DNA of 9,012 bases. Origin: Bacteroidales bacterium. Lineage in GTDB: Bacteria; Bacteroidota; Bacteroidia; Bacteroidales; P3. Position numbers and translations under genes: made by a program. The DNA is taken from the NCBI GenBank assembly GCA_900769785.1, contig CAAGHV010000250.1:1-9012 (forward strand), given 5' to 3'. This document shows, piece by piece, positions 1-7,378 of the stretch (its first letter is position 1; each line of letters opens with the position of its first letter). The notes beneath the pieces were generated by a model. It did not search any database. It saw only the letters and a list, made by a program, of their open reading frames with translations, and was not told the origin of the DNA.

Positions 1-289
1 CCTTACTGCCAAGCATACCATTAGCCGTGTTGGTTGCTGCAATTTCCGCTATTTGTCTCAATTGGCTTAAATTGTCATCCGAAAAGCCTATACCCAAGCT
101 TTCCGAAGTCTCATTTCCCGATATTGTTTTGCCGTTAATTGTCGGCAGGTTTGCCAAAGAGTTGTAGTCAATCTTATCGTCAACCACACACCCCCCTATA
201 GCTTTTTTCAAAAGGGTCATGCTATCGATAAGCTCGTTGATTATATCTATAGCCTGGCCCCAGCTCATACCCTCTTTTATATGTTGCAT
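1..289 (-). CDS. Partial tail-appendage protein, second copy of a tandem pair (3' end outside window)
   Basis: Reading from ATG at 289 leftward gives 96 codons, still open at the window edge; it begins MQHIKEGMSWGQAIDI. It is a paralogue of the gene just upstream (945-292). Residues about 31-69 (AIGGCVVDDKIDYNSLAN, then PTINGKTISGNETSESLGI) match that protein with only three changes, and the rest aligns without gaps after a two-residue N-terminal difference. The form 'P-T-I-N-G-x-x-[IL]-x-G-x-x-T-x-x-x-L-G-I' is common in tail-fibre and baseplate-appendage proteins of phages, so a distal-tail role is likely. The ATG lies 2 nt after the upstream TAG, so translation is probably coupled. Whether the C-terminal part is also shared cannot be seen. 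The coding reading is firm; the exact role (fibre, adaptor or receptor binding) is inferred. Confidence 0.82.
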   Translation of the reverse strand, partial: MQHIKEGMSWGQAIDIINELIDSMTLLKKAIGGCVVDDKIDYNSLANLPTINGKTISGNETSESLGIGFSDDNLSQLRQIAEIAATNTANGMLGSK

Positions 290-291
290 AA

Positions 292-945
292 CTATCCTTT
301 AGTAATATTGTTAGACAATGCCAAATGGCTAATCTCTCTACATACGTCCGAGCAGTCAGACAATGCTATACCCTCTTGCTTCAAACTATCTTCAATCTGA
401 GTAATAGCTATTCTCGTATTAGCTTTGAAAGTAGATATATCTTCTTTCAAAATAGCAAACTCCTCTTCAAAATTTTCATTATTTCCATTGTTTACAATCA
501 CATCACCATTACCTATAGTACTATTTCCAAGATATGCTTTCAGCGTAGCAATGTCAATTTTTTTTGCCACCCCGTTTTTATCATTGATAAAAAAGCAAAT
601 CTCCGACACGTCAGCGTCAGCATTTTGCAGTTGAGAAATGTTTGCCGAAGCCTTATCACCAAGCATATTGTTCGCCACCTGTGTAGCTATATTTTCAGCC
701 GTCTGTCTTATCTGTATTAAAGTGTCGCTCGAAAGCTCTATACCCAAACTTTCCGAAGTCTCATCGCCCGATATTGTTTTGCCGTTAATTGTCGGCCGGT
801 TTGCCAAAGAGTTGTAATCAATCTTATTATCAACTACACACCCCCCTATAGCTTTATTTATTACTTCAACTGTGGCGATAAAACCATTTAGTATTCCGAC
901 TATTTCGCCCCAGCTCATACCTTCTTTTATATACGTTTTACTCAT
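292..945 (-). CDS. Tail-appendage (fibre/baseplate-type) protein, first copy of a tandem pair
   Basis: This 217-aa protein has the layout of a modular tail appendage. Residues 1-30 are a helical N-terminus (YIKEGMSWGEIVGILNGFI). Residues 32-69 hold the motif IGGCVVDNKIDYNSLAN, then PTINGKTISG and ETSESLGI, as seen in many phage fibre and baseplate proteins. Residues about 103-139 read ISQLQNADADVSEICFFIND, then GVAKKIDIATLKAYL, similar to a 'value-plus-parameter' repeat common in tail proteins. Residues 145-158 are a Gly/Asn-rich linker, 159-190 are a likely coiled coil, and the end has LKQEGIALSDCSDVCREISH. The start overlaps the TGA of the 527-aa gene by 4 nt (ATGA). The next gene is a paralogue. 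I infer a trimeric distal-tail structure or adaptor; no enzyme motif is visible and the receptor is unknown. Confidence 0.85.
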   Translation of the reverse strand: MSKTYIKEGMSWGEIVGILNGFIATVEVINKAIGGCVVDNKIDYNSLANRPTINGKTISGDETSESLGIELSSDTLIQIRQTAENIATQVANNMLGDKASANISQLQNADADVSEICFFINDKNGVAKKIDIATLKAYLGNSTIGNGDVIVNNGNNENFEEEFAILKEDISTFKANTRIAITQIEDSLKQEGIALSDCSDVCREISHLALSNNITKG

Positions 946-2525
946 AATTTAACAATAGTTTCGTGATTAATAACATCTTCGTCAAACACTATACCCGTTT
1001 GATTCAATGTTATGTAATTATTAATATCGTTATCCTTAAAGCAGAAATCTAATTCTACTTCACAAATATCATTGTCTGAATTTATTATTTTTATGTTCGT
1101 GCTGGTGATATTAATTTTACGCCATGCTCCCCTTACAAGCATGTAAGCATGTTTGTAGTCGAAAGTATTAAAATCCCTAGCCTCATCTTTTTTCAACAAC
1201 AAACGTGTGCGAAACAGCTCTTGCAGATTAAAGTAGTCGTTTATTATCTTCTTGCCAATGCTGTATCTTTCAACATCAACAGCTTTTTCTATTGCTATGT
1301 TGTCAGCCACAAAACACGATGCCGTGCCATATCTGTTTTTAATCAGGAAATAATATTGCTCGTAAAAATCATCCTCAACAACAATAGTAGTCGAAAAGCA
1401 CTCAACACCCCGGCTTACCGAAATTTTCCTATAAGCTACACTCTCATTGTCAGCGTTAGCGTTGAAAACATACACACAATGGTTTTTCAATTCGTAACTT
1501 TCCAAGTTTTTTTGCGTGGAGCCGTCTTTCATTACCGACACCATTTTGATGTCTATTGTCATAACATCATTATCGCCAATAGCCGTATTTGACGCAAGAA
1601 CGTAAATATATTCCGGCTTACTTTTCTGTACATACACAGTCTTATCTGTATCTCTGCCGATAATTCTTACAATGTTGTTAGTCGAATTTATTTTGTCATT
1701 ATCTCTCTTGTCAACCCAGTCGGGCATATCAGCCACCGCAAAATCCTCAGTCAGTTCCCCATCTAAGCCGTGAAACCACTCCGTGAAAACTGTGTTTTGC
1801 ACAAGAGCAGGCTCGCCGTACTGTTCGCCTATCATTAACCTATACTTTTCATCAACGAAAATTCGTTTCGGAACTGCCGACAAATTAAAATCCGGACAAT
1901 GATACTCACCCATCAGCGAACCCACAACCCTTGAATTTATTTTCACTATCCCGTTTTTATCCGGATAGAAAAACACTTCCGGCGTTGTTTTATCTTCTGT
2001 TTCCCATCTCGCAACAATAGCATAGTTAGGTAGCGAAGATTTTTTCTTTCCTCCAAAAGTCGATATTTCACCTACACACCCACCTGTCTTTTTAACAGCC
2101 ACTGTTTTACCGTCAAATTGGAAGCGCTCAAAAACAAAATCATTGACTTTTTCATAACATTCATACATCTCGAAACTATACTCGTTTCTTTCCTTCGATT
2201 CTATTGAAACCAAAATATCGCCACTATCATTGTATTGCGAATAAGATATATTGAATTCTCGGAGGTATATACAGCTTTGCAATTTTTCAACCAAATTAAT
2301 ATTGCTCGAAAACGCAAAACTACCATTGCCTGTAGCCTTCACAAAAACAATTTTACGACCGTTGGCTACAACCCCAATCTTAGCACCCTCTTTAATTGCC
2401 GACGATATAACATACTGAAATTTGGCATAGCTTCCCGAAGAAGCAGTATGCCAACATTTCAGTACTACAGTCGGACCGTTGCCGAGAAAGTGATATTTAT
2501 ATGGTGTGTTCTGAACTGTAATCAT
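942..2525 (-). CDS. Tail-tip / baseplate-like structural protein (527 aa), function inferred from position
   Basis: The protein begins MITVQNTPYKYHFLGNGPTV and has beta-rich, strand-turn composition throughout, with no membrane segment, signal peptide or catalytic motif I can recognise. Its place directly after the tape measure and before fibre-like genes is where siphophages encode distal tail or tail-tip proteins, and that is the basis of the call. I chose the ATG at 2525. The frame stays open to a GTG at 2552 (adding nine residues, MGVGVYFCT), but that start would place the TATTTTTG element at 2537-2530 inside the gene. The stop overlaps the next gene by 4 nt. Alternatives are a baseplate hub or an attachment-site protein; a remote-homology search would be needed to choose. 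Confidence 0.8.
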   Translation of the reverse strand: MITVQNTPYKYHFLGNGPTVVLKCWHTASSGSYAKFQYVISSAIKEGAKIGVVANGRKIVFVKATGNGSFAFSSNINLVEKLQSCIYLREFNISYSQYNDSGDILVSIESKERNEYSFEMYECYEKVNDFVFERFQFDGKTVAVKKTGGCVGEISTFGGKKKSSLPNYAIVARWETEDKTTPEVFFYPDKNGIVKINSRVVGSLMGEYHCPDFNLSAVPKRIFVDEKYRLMIGEQYGEPALVQNTVFTEWFHGLDGELTEDFAVADMPDWVDKRDNDKINSTNNIVRIIGRDTDKTVYVQKSKPEYIYVLASNTAIGDNDVMTIDIKMVSVMKDGSTQKNLESYELKNHCVYVFNANADNESVAYRKISVSRGVECFSTTIVVEDDFYEQYYFLIKNRYGTASCFVADNIAIEKAVDVERYSIGKKIINDYFNLQELFRTRLLLKKDEARDFNTFDYKHAYMLVRGAWRKINITSTNIKIINSDNDICEVELDFCFKDNDINNYITLNQTGIVFDEDVINHETIVKL

Positions 2526-2529
2526 GGTG

Positions 2530-2537
2530 CAAAAATA
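2530..2537 (-). promoter_or_regulatory. Possible -7 element (TATTTTTG) just before the 527-aa tail gene
   Basis: Read on the minus strand this is TATTTTTG, matching the Bacteroides -7 consensus TAnnTTTG, and it ends 4 nt before the ATG at 2525. No TTTG is present about 20 nt upstream, where the sequence is G-rich instead (GGTGTGGGAGTAGGGGTG). If it works as a promoter, the transcript would start at or next to the ATG and be leaderless. The only other copy I found by eye lies before the tape measure gene. This is a weak, one-box call. Confidence 0.3.
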
Positions 2538-2565
2538 CACCCCTACTCCCACACCTATAAGGACA

Positions 2566-5500
2566 TTACATTTTAGCTACATTACGCAAAAAAGCCTCAT
2601 TGCTTTCAAAATCAATCATTGTCTTACGTGATATTACAGCCTGTCTGTTTCTGGGGTCTTTCAGATAAACGGCAAGGTCGGCAAGTGTTTTTGCCATATC
2701 CCTATTATGGCTTTCTATAACCATTGCCCTTTCCGCTCTGCTTTCAACAGCACTTTTTGCACCTTGGTAGTTTATTCTTGGAAAACCTATCATCTCAAGA
2801 GCCGAGCGGTTACCTCTCTGGTATTTTTCAAGAGCTTCTATAACCGGAGCCGTCTTGCTATCCCTCAATAAAGCATTCGATGCAATCCATTCTTTTCCTG
2901 CTTCTCCAGCCATAAAATATGTTTTCTCATCAACATAACCACCCCTGGCAAACGGCTTCGGCTGATTGGCAATAGCCGCAATCTGCACCCCCGTCGATGC
3001 CGCCACCAAAGCCGACTGTACAGCTCTAGCAGTCACAGAACCGTTGCCCGCATCGCTCCAAACACGCAATATTGCCATCGCAGCCGCCATCGTAGCCTCT
3101 ACTATCGCCAACGCTTTTTCTCTCTCAAACTGCTGTAGCTGTATAGCCTTTTGTTTTTCGTCATATTCAGCATCAAGAGCCTCTTTCTTCTTCTTGTATT
3201 CTTCTTCCGAAACAATACCGGCCTCAAGTTGCTCATCAAGTCTCTCTATATTTTCGTTTTTCGCATTCTCGAGCCTCTGCAGTTCGGAATCTTCAATATT
3301 CGAAAGTAGCGAATGAATATTGTCAAAAAGCCCCACTATCAAATCGCCAAACGTCTGTATTCTCTCAATCAAAGAATCAAACATTTTTCCGAAATGGTCT
3401 TCTTCCGCCATTTTCAGTTGAACATCTCTTGTCGCCTCAAGTTCCTCCCGTTGATGTTTCAAAGCCTCAATCTCTTCCTCAATCTCTTTTCTTCTCTTGT
3501 CCGAAATTCCCTCAGTGCCAGACAAAGCCTGCTTAGCCGTTATTATCTGCTCGTAAGCAGTAACCATTTCGTTGTATTTGGCAGTTATTTCCGCAATCTT
3601 GTCGCTGTATTCGGAGTCAGTAAAAACGCTGGAAAATCTATCTCTGTTTTCAGCATGGAAATTAGAATCGCCAACCGACAGCGACAAACCTTCGAAAGCA
3701 CTATCCGCAATAGTCTTTTTTACCCCATCCCATTTTTTCAAAGCCTCGTCAATTTCGGAAACAAAACCCTCAAGGCTTTTTTTCTCATCACCTGTTGCCG
3801 TCTCAAGTTCCGCACTCAAGAAAGCTCTCTTCTCATTAAGCTCATCTATCTTCGTTACCACATCAGCAATCGACTCCTTAAACTTGGCAATTTCGCTGTT
3901 TGCTTTCTCCAAAAATTCATTACTCGATTGTCCCGAAAGCCTATTATTCAGCTTGTCGGCTTCATTATTGGTTTTCTCTATTATATCCCGAAACACCTTT
4001 GCCTTCTTGGCAAGTACAGCACTGTCAAGGTCGGCAAACAATTTTTTACCCTCATCGTTTAATCCGTTAGCATCACCTACACCGTAAGCCTGCAAAAGTT
4101 GTTTCTTAACCTTCTCCGCCTCCGCCTCTATGTCGGCAAAATTTTTCTGCATCTGAGGCAGAGTGTCGTTATTCATCGACGCGATAACATTTTTTATACC
4201 CTCTACCGCCGATTTAATTTTTTCCACACGCTCTTTAGCCACCCTTGCCGCCTCTTCCGCAGCTTCTTTTTTCTTTTGCTTTTCCTCTTCTGTTTCTTCA
4301 TTTTCTACTACTACAGTTTCTTTCTCTTTGCCTATAATGGCATCTATCCTGCTGTTTATTTCTTCGGTAGCCTTGTTATAATTCGCAATCGCTTCTACAT
4401 ATTCTATTAGTTCCGGTACTATGTTAGCCCGTGCCGTACGTCTCTGCATCCATTGAGAATTTTCTATTGCCTTGCTTACAGCCTCGTATCTATCTCTACT
4501 ATTACCTATATCTTTGTTTTCAAGATTTTTCATTATGTCGGCAATAATATCCGAAGTCATATCATCGGCATTTACTGCATCACTCTTATTTACAGTGCCG
4601 GCTATAATCTTGCGAACTTTGTTATATATTTTTTCTTGTTTAGCAACCAAATTTTCGGCATGTTCCGAAAGTTGGTTTTCTCTCGCCTTTTCGTAAATAT
4701 TTTCCTTTATGGCATCGGTAACTTCCCTTCGAGCCTTAGCAATATCTTTCAGCTTACCCTCTTCGTCAGTATATTTACCTATTATCTCCGGATAAAGGTC
4801 ATTCAGTTGCCCCAACACCTTTTTATATTCATCAGTTCCCGATGTTAGTTTCTGCAATTTATCAAACAAGTAGTTACTTTTTGCAGTGGTTCGCCCCATC
4901 TCTTTCGAGGCTTCCGACAGCTCTTTATTAAGTTTGAATTTCGCCGACGAAGTAACCAGTTTAACAATCCCTGCCGTCAAAGCCATCACTCCGGCAAGCA
5001 TCGCACCCCATGGTGTCGCTTTCATTGCAGCCGCATGAGCTTTGGTAACTGCTGTTTGTTGAACGATAACTTTAGAGTTGAGCAACCGCAATTGATTCTC
5101 TGCCGTCAGAACCAAACCAACAGCCCCCTTGCGTTGCCACTCCGCTTTGTCGGCAATAATTTTCTTATAAGTGGCAATCCGTTGTTTCGTCGTAGCAAGT
5201 TCCGATTTTGCACGAACAAGAGTCAGTTTTGCCTCCGCTCTGGCTTGGTTGTTGGTTTGGATAGTCTCAATCAATCTCGATGGCGTTAGTTTAGCAAGCC
5301 ACGAGTTTTCCAGCTTAGCCATCGCCACCGATTTCAACCGTGCAGCCGTCAAAGCCAACAACGCACCCGCAAGCAAGCCAAACGAAGTTTTATTCTCCTT
5401 CACAGCCGTAATAGTAGCATTCAACAACCTAATCCCCGTTGTCGATGATTTTGTCATGTTGATGATAATAGGATAGAGCTGTTGCCCCAGCTCTATACGC

Positions 5501-6714
5501 ACATCTTGAAAACTCTTCTGAGCCTTCTCCATCTGAGCCTGTAGCGAATTATTTTTCACTTCAAACTCTCTTACAACGCTAGCCCCCATTGCTATTTCTT
5601 TATTAGCAATTGCTTGAGCAGTGTTTATCTCATCTATCGAGTTCGTCAGCGACGAAATAGCCTGTGCTGCTCTCGCACCATCCAAACCAAGATCCTTGAA
5701 AAGCAAAACAAGTTCGTCGTAGCCGTTTTTTCCTTGGAAACCTTTAAGTACCGACATTACAGCCTCATTCATATCTGTTTTTATCAGGTTGGAAAAATCT
5801 TTTACAGACTTTCCTGCAGTCTCGGCAAATTGCTCCGGCTTTTGAATCATCATCTGTATCAGCTTCTGAAAAGCCGTTGCCGACATTTCTACCTTCTGCA
5901 TATCTTGATCTAGGGCCGACGCAAAACCCAATATCTGGTCAGCCGACAATCCGGCTTGAACAGCAATACCCCCCAATCGACCCATAAAGTCAATCATGTA
6001 AGCCTCGTTTGCCGTAGAACTCTGCCCCAGCATATTTACAGCCGAACCAATCGCCAACATCTGTTTTTCCAAATCCTGCCCCTGCATCATCACCGTACTA
6101 TCCTTATATATCATGGAAAGCTTGCCTATCTGCACCATAGCATCATCACCCAATACATCACCCAAAGCAACATTTATTTTATCGGCCGCCTTAACAAACT
6201 TCAAAACATCTTCCTCCGACGAAATACCCAGCTTGCCCGCCTCGTAAGCAAGTTTGTTAAGCTCCTCCCTCGAGGTACGTGTATCTATTTTTTGGAAAGC
6301 CTTGTTGAGGGATTCTACACTATCTTTGGTCAACCCTGTAGTCTTCATTACGTCGGCATACGTGTCATCGAGTTGTGCAGCATCTTCTACAAGGCTTCGG
6401 AGGGTATCGACGCCACCGCTATATATGTCGTTAATTACAGAAAGTCCTGAAAGTGTATTTCCAACATCTCCCATCTTTTTGATTATACAATCCCACAAAG
6501 AATCGGTTCTCCCTAATTCCCTGTTGTGCTTAGCTATCACCTTATCAAGCTGTCTTATTTCTTTTGTCGTTCTGATATAATCCTCAGAACCTATAACAGC
6601 TTTTGCTTGCTCTTTTCTCAGATCTCTAATTTTCTTACGTACATTCTCTATGGAATTTTCAACTTCTTTACCGTTGAGGTAAATAGTAACTTTGCGATTG
6701 ATATTCTTTGCCAT
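2566..6714 (-). CDS. Phage tail tape measure protein (TP901 family), 1382 aa
   Basis: This sets tail length and is ejected through the tail at infection. The N-terminus (MAKNINRKVTIYLNGKEVEN) leads to a coiled coil at about 20-70. Residues about 105-435 resemble the TP901-type 'PhageMin_Tail' core: AAQLDDTYADVMKTTGLTKD, EELNKLAYEAGKLGISSEED, an alternating MIDFMGRLGGIAVQAGLSAD stretch and DLGLDGARAAQAISSL. Two hydrophobic segments lie near 446-460 and 569-588, then long charged coiled coils with an EEEKQKKKEAAEEAARVAKE run. Near the C-terminus come a helical Ala-rich stretch (ALAIVEATMAAAMAILRV) and, from residue 1255, FARGGYVDEKTYFMAGEAGK followed by EWIASN, typical of Bacteroidota tape measures. 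The frame stays open upstream to a TTG at 6840, but ATG 6714 is preferred: the added residues are a low-complexity overlap of another small frame, and a promoter sits at 6733-6764. Confidence 0.95.
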   Translation of the reverse strand: MAKNINRKVTIYLNGKEVENSIENVRKKIRDLRKEQAKAVIGSEDYIRTTKEIRQLDKVIAKHNRELGRTDSLWDCIIKKMGDVGNTLSGLSVINDIYSGGVDTLRSLVEDAAQLDDTYADVMKTTGLTKDSVESLNKAFQKIDTRTSREELNKLAYEAGKLGISSEEDVLKFVKAADKINVALGDVLGDDAMVQIGKLSMIYKDSTVMMQGQDLEKQMLAIGSAVNMLGQSSTANEAYMIDFMGRLGGIAVQAGLSADQILGFASALDQDMQKVEMSATAFQKLIQMMIQKPEQFAETAGKSVKDFSNLIKTDMNEAVMSVLKGFQGKNGYDELVLLFKDLGLDGARAAQAISSLTNSIDEINTAQAIANKEIAMGASVVREFEVKNNSLQAQMEKAQKSFQDVRIELGQQLYPIIINMTKSSTTGIRLLNATITAVKENKTSFGLLAGALLALTAARLKSVAMAKLENSWLAKLTPSRLIETIQTNNQARAEAKLTLVRAKSELATTKQRIATYKKIIADKAEWQRKGAVGLVLTAENQLRLLNSKVIVQQTAVTKAHAAAMKATPWGAMLAGVMALTAGIVKLVTSSAKFKLNKELSEASKEMGRTTAKSNYLFDKLQKLTSGTDEYKKVLGQLNDLYPEIIGKYTDEEGKLKDIAKARREVTDAIKENIYEKARENQLSEHAENLVAKQEKIYNKVRKIIAGTVNKSDAVNADDMTSDIIADIMKNLENKDIGNSRDRYEAVSKAIENSQWMQRRTARANIVPELIEYVEAIANYNKATEEINSRIDAIIGKEKETVVVENEETEEEKQKKKEAAEEAARVAKERVEKIKSAVEGIKNVIASMNNDTLPQMQKNFADIEAEAEKVKKQLLQAYGVGDANGLNDEGKKLFADLDSAVLAKKAKVFRDIIEKTNNEADKLNNRLSGQSSNEFLEKANSEIAKFKESIADVVTKIDELNEKRAFLSAELETATGDEKKSLEGFVSEIDEALKKWDGVKKTIADSAFEGLSLSVGDSNFHAENRDRFSSVFTDSEYSDKIAEITAKYNEMVTAYEQIITAKQALSGTEGISDKRRKEIEEEIEALKHQREELEATRDVQLKMAEEDHFGKMFDSLIERIQTFGDLIVGLFDNIHSLLSNIEDSELQRLENAKNENIERLDEQLEAGIVSEEEYKKKKEALDAEYDEKQKAIQLQQFEREKALAIVEATMAAAMAILRVWSDAGNGSVTARAVQSALVAASTGVQIAAIANQPKPFARGGYVDEKTYFMAGEAGKEWIASNALLRDSKTAPVIEALEKYQRGNRSALEMIGFPRINYQGAKSAVESRAERAMVIESHNRDMAKTLADLAVYLKDPRNRQAVISRKTMIDFESNEAFLRNVAKM

Positions 6715-6732
6715 GTTATTCTTGATTTTTTG

Positions 6733-6764
6733 CAAAAATAAAGAATAACTGACAAAAACACAAA
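6733..6764 (-). promoter_or_regulatory. Bacteroides-type promoter driving the tape measure gene
   Basis: On the minus strand, TTTG (6764-6761) is followed after exactly 20 nt by TATTTTTG (6740-6733). This fits the known Bacteroides sigma-factor consensus TTTG (-33) and TAnnTTTG (-7). The -7 box ends 18 nt before the tape measure ATG at 6714, predicting a very short leader. It lies in the only sizeable intergenic gap of the window, just after the stop of the 38-aa ORF. No Shine-Dalgarno sequence is visible before the ATG (AAAAAATCAAGAATAAC), which is normal for this phylum. Activity is inferred. Confidence 0.6.
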
Positions 6765-6770
6765 GACATG

Positions 6771-6887
6771 CTACCAACAAAAGAATGTCACTAGAATAAA
6801 GTTTATTATTGCAATTATGGTAAGACAACCACAACCACAACCTTTGCTAATAAAATCATTTAACCATTCTGCTATAAAATCGAACAT
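6771..6887 (-). CDS. Possible 38-aa single-span membrane protein with a CGCGC motif
   Basis: From ATG 6887 to TAG at 6773-6771 the frame encodes an amphipathic, acidic N-terminus (MFDFIAEWLNDFISK), then GCGCGC at residues 16-21, then a hydrophobic span (LTIIAIINFILVTFFCW) to the C-terminus. It fills most of the gap between the 151-aa gene and the tape measure promoter. It has no Shine-Dalgarno sequence, but none of its neighbours has one either. Being next to a lysis-like cassette with no recognisable holin, it could be a minimal holin or holin regulator; this is inference only. It may instead be a chance frame in AT-rich DNA, since the tape measure frame is also open here and also reads hydrophobic. 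I do not recognise a family. Confidence 0.45.
   Translation of the reverse strand: MFDFIAEWLNDFISKGCGCGCLTIIAIINFILVTFFCW
6825..6842. repeat. Three perfect tandem copies of a 6-nt unit (ACAACC)
   Basis: ACAACC is repeated three times without mismatch on the plus strand (GGTTGT on the coding strand). In the 38-aa frame it encodes (Gly-Cys)x3. Gain or loss of a unit would keep that frame, changing only the number of Gly-Cys pairs. Confidence 0.9.
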
Positions 6888-6922
6888 ATTGATATATATT
6901 TTAATAAAAACGCAATACGCAG

Positions 6923-7378
6923 TTATTTATTGCCCATGCCGCGAAAAATTCTCGACACAAGATTATCGCTGTAGTTGTCTATGATATCCGTAAGCTGTTT
7001 TTCTTTTCTGTCGAGTGTTCCGCTGAGCCAATCGCTTTTGCTCCGCTTTATAGCGTTTCTGGGGCTACCGTTACCCACTCCGTACTCTCTGAAAATGCCA
7101 TGCACAGGAAATTGAAACGCAATACCCGAAGCCTCTCCGTAAGATGCGATGAAACTATATTGAATACTGTTTCGCAACTTTGTTTCTGTTTTGCCTTTTT
7201 TCGGGCCTGACTGATATGTTCTACTTCGTTTCTTTCCCTTGAGCATCTGCGAAGCCTTATCTTTCGACAGCCTCTGAGTCTCGGAAGCCCAACGTTTAAT
7301 ATCCTCATTGAAGTCGCTTTCGGTCATCACCGAGCGACGCCCTGTAAAATCATCTTTGACAATTATCCTTTTCGCCAT
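6923..7378 (-). CDS. Probable tail-completion protein (HK97 gp10-like), 151 aa
   Basis: The protein is basic, with a Lys/Arg-rich N-terminal half (KGKKRSRTYQSGPKKGKTET at 47-66), a strand-rich centre starting LRNSI at 68, then FPVHGIFREYGVG at 90-102, a conserved-looking Trp at 117, and a C-terminal helix (EKQLTDIIDNYSDNLVSRI). The order 'L-x-x-S-I ... H-G-x-[FY]-x-E-x-G-x-G ... W-L' resembles gp10-type tail-completion proteins, and similar FxxHGIF-xxxGVG proteins sit near the tape measure in Bacteroidota prophages. That role, joining the head-tail connector to the tail tube, is inferred from motif shape and position, not from a clear match. It overlaps the upstream lipoprotein gene by 16 nt, suggesting coupled translation. 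The coding call is firm, the function moderate. Confidence 0.75.
   Translation of the reverse strand: MAKRIIVKDDFTGRRSVMTESDFNEDIKRWASETQRLSKDKASQMLKGKKRSRTYQSGPKKGKTETKLRNSIQYSFIASYGEASGIAFQFPVHGIFREYGVGNGSPRNAIKRSKSDWLSGTLDRKEKQLTDIIDNYSDNLVSRIFRGMGNK

Noticed and set aside
191..846. G6 runs on the coding strand (191-196 and 841-846) as phase-variation tracts
   Set aside because: Six bases is short for slippage, and the run encodes the conserved Ile-Gly-Gly-Cys in both copies.
91..860. Template/variable repeat pair of a diversity-generating retroelement
   Set aside because: Differences between the two copies are not restricted to adenines, the most similar part is a conserved core rather than a variable C-terminus, and no reverse transcriptase gene is in the window.
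2526..2552. Nine-residue extension of the 527-aa tail protein from GTG 2552
   Set aside because: The start is a GTG in a G-rich stretch, and the extension spans the TATTTTTG element. ATG 2525 gives a more natural N-terminus. Not fully excluded.
2538..2556. G-rich stretch GGTGTGGGAGTAGGGGTG as a G-quadruplex
   Set aside because: The runs are uneven (2, 3 and 4 G) and only a weak two-layer form is possible; no support for function.
2966..4848. Plus-strand open frames across the tape measure (for example 3313-4062 and 3572-4087)
   Set aside because: They are antisense to a clearly coding gene, are rich in Ser/Phe/Leu as expected from the complement of Lys/Glu-rich coiled-coil codons, and match nothing recognisable.
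6715..6840. 42-residue N-terminal extension of the tape measure, including a hydrophobic stretch (SDILLLVACLCVFVSYSLFL)
   Set aside because: It begins with TTG within the 6-nt repeat, overlaps the 38-aa frame, and lies upstream of a good promoter. The MAKNINRKVTIY start at ATG 6714 looks like a normal tape measure N-terminus.
6903..6931. AT-rich hairpin at the stop codon of the 151-aa gene as a terminator
   Set aside because: The stem is mostly A-T pairs with two bulged bases and is not followed by a U-run on the coding strand.
7048..7308. 86-aa minus-strand frame inside the tail-completion-like gene
   Set aside because: It is fully contained in the 151-aa gene in another frame, rich in Arg/Cys, with no family features.
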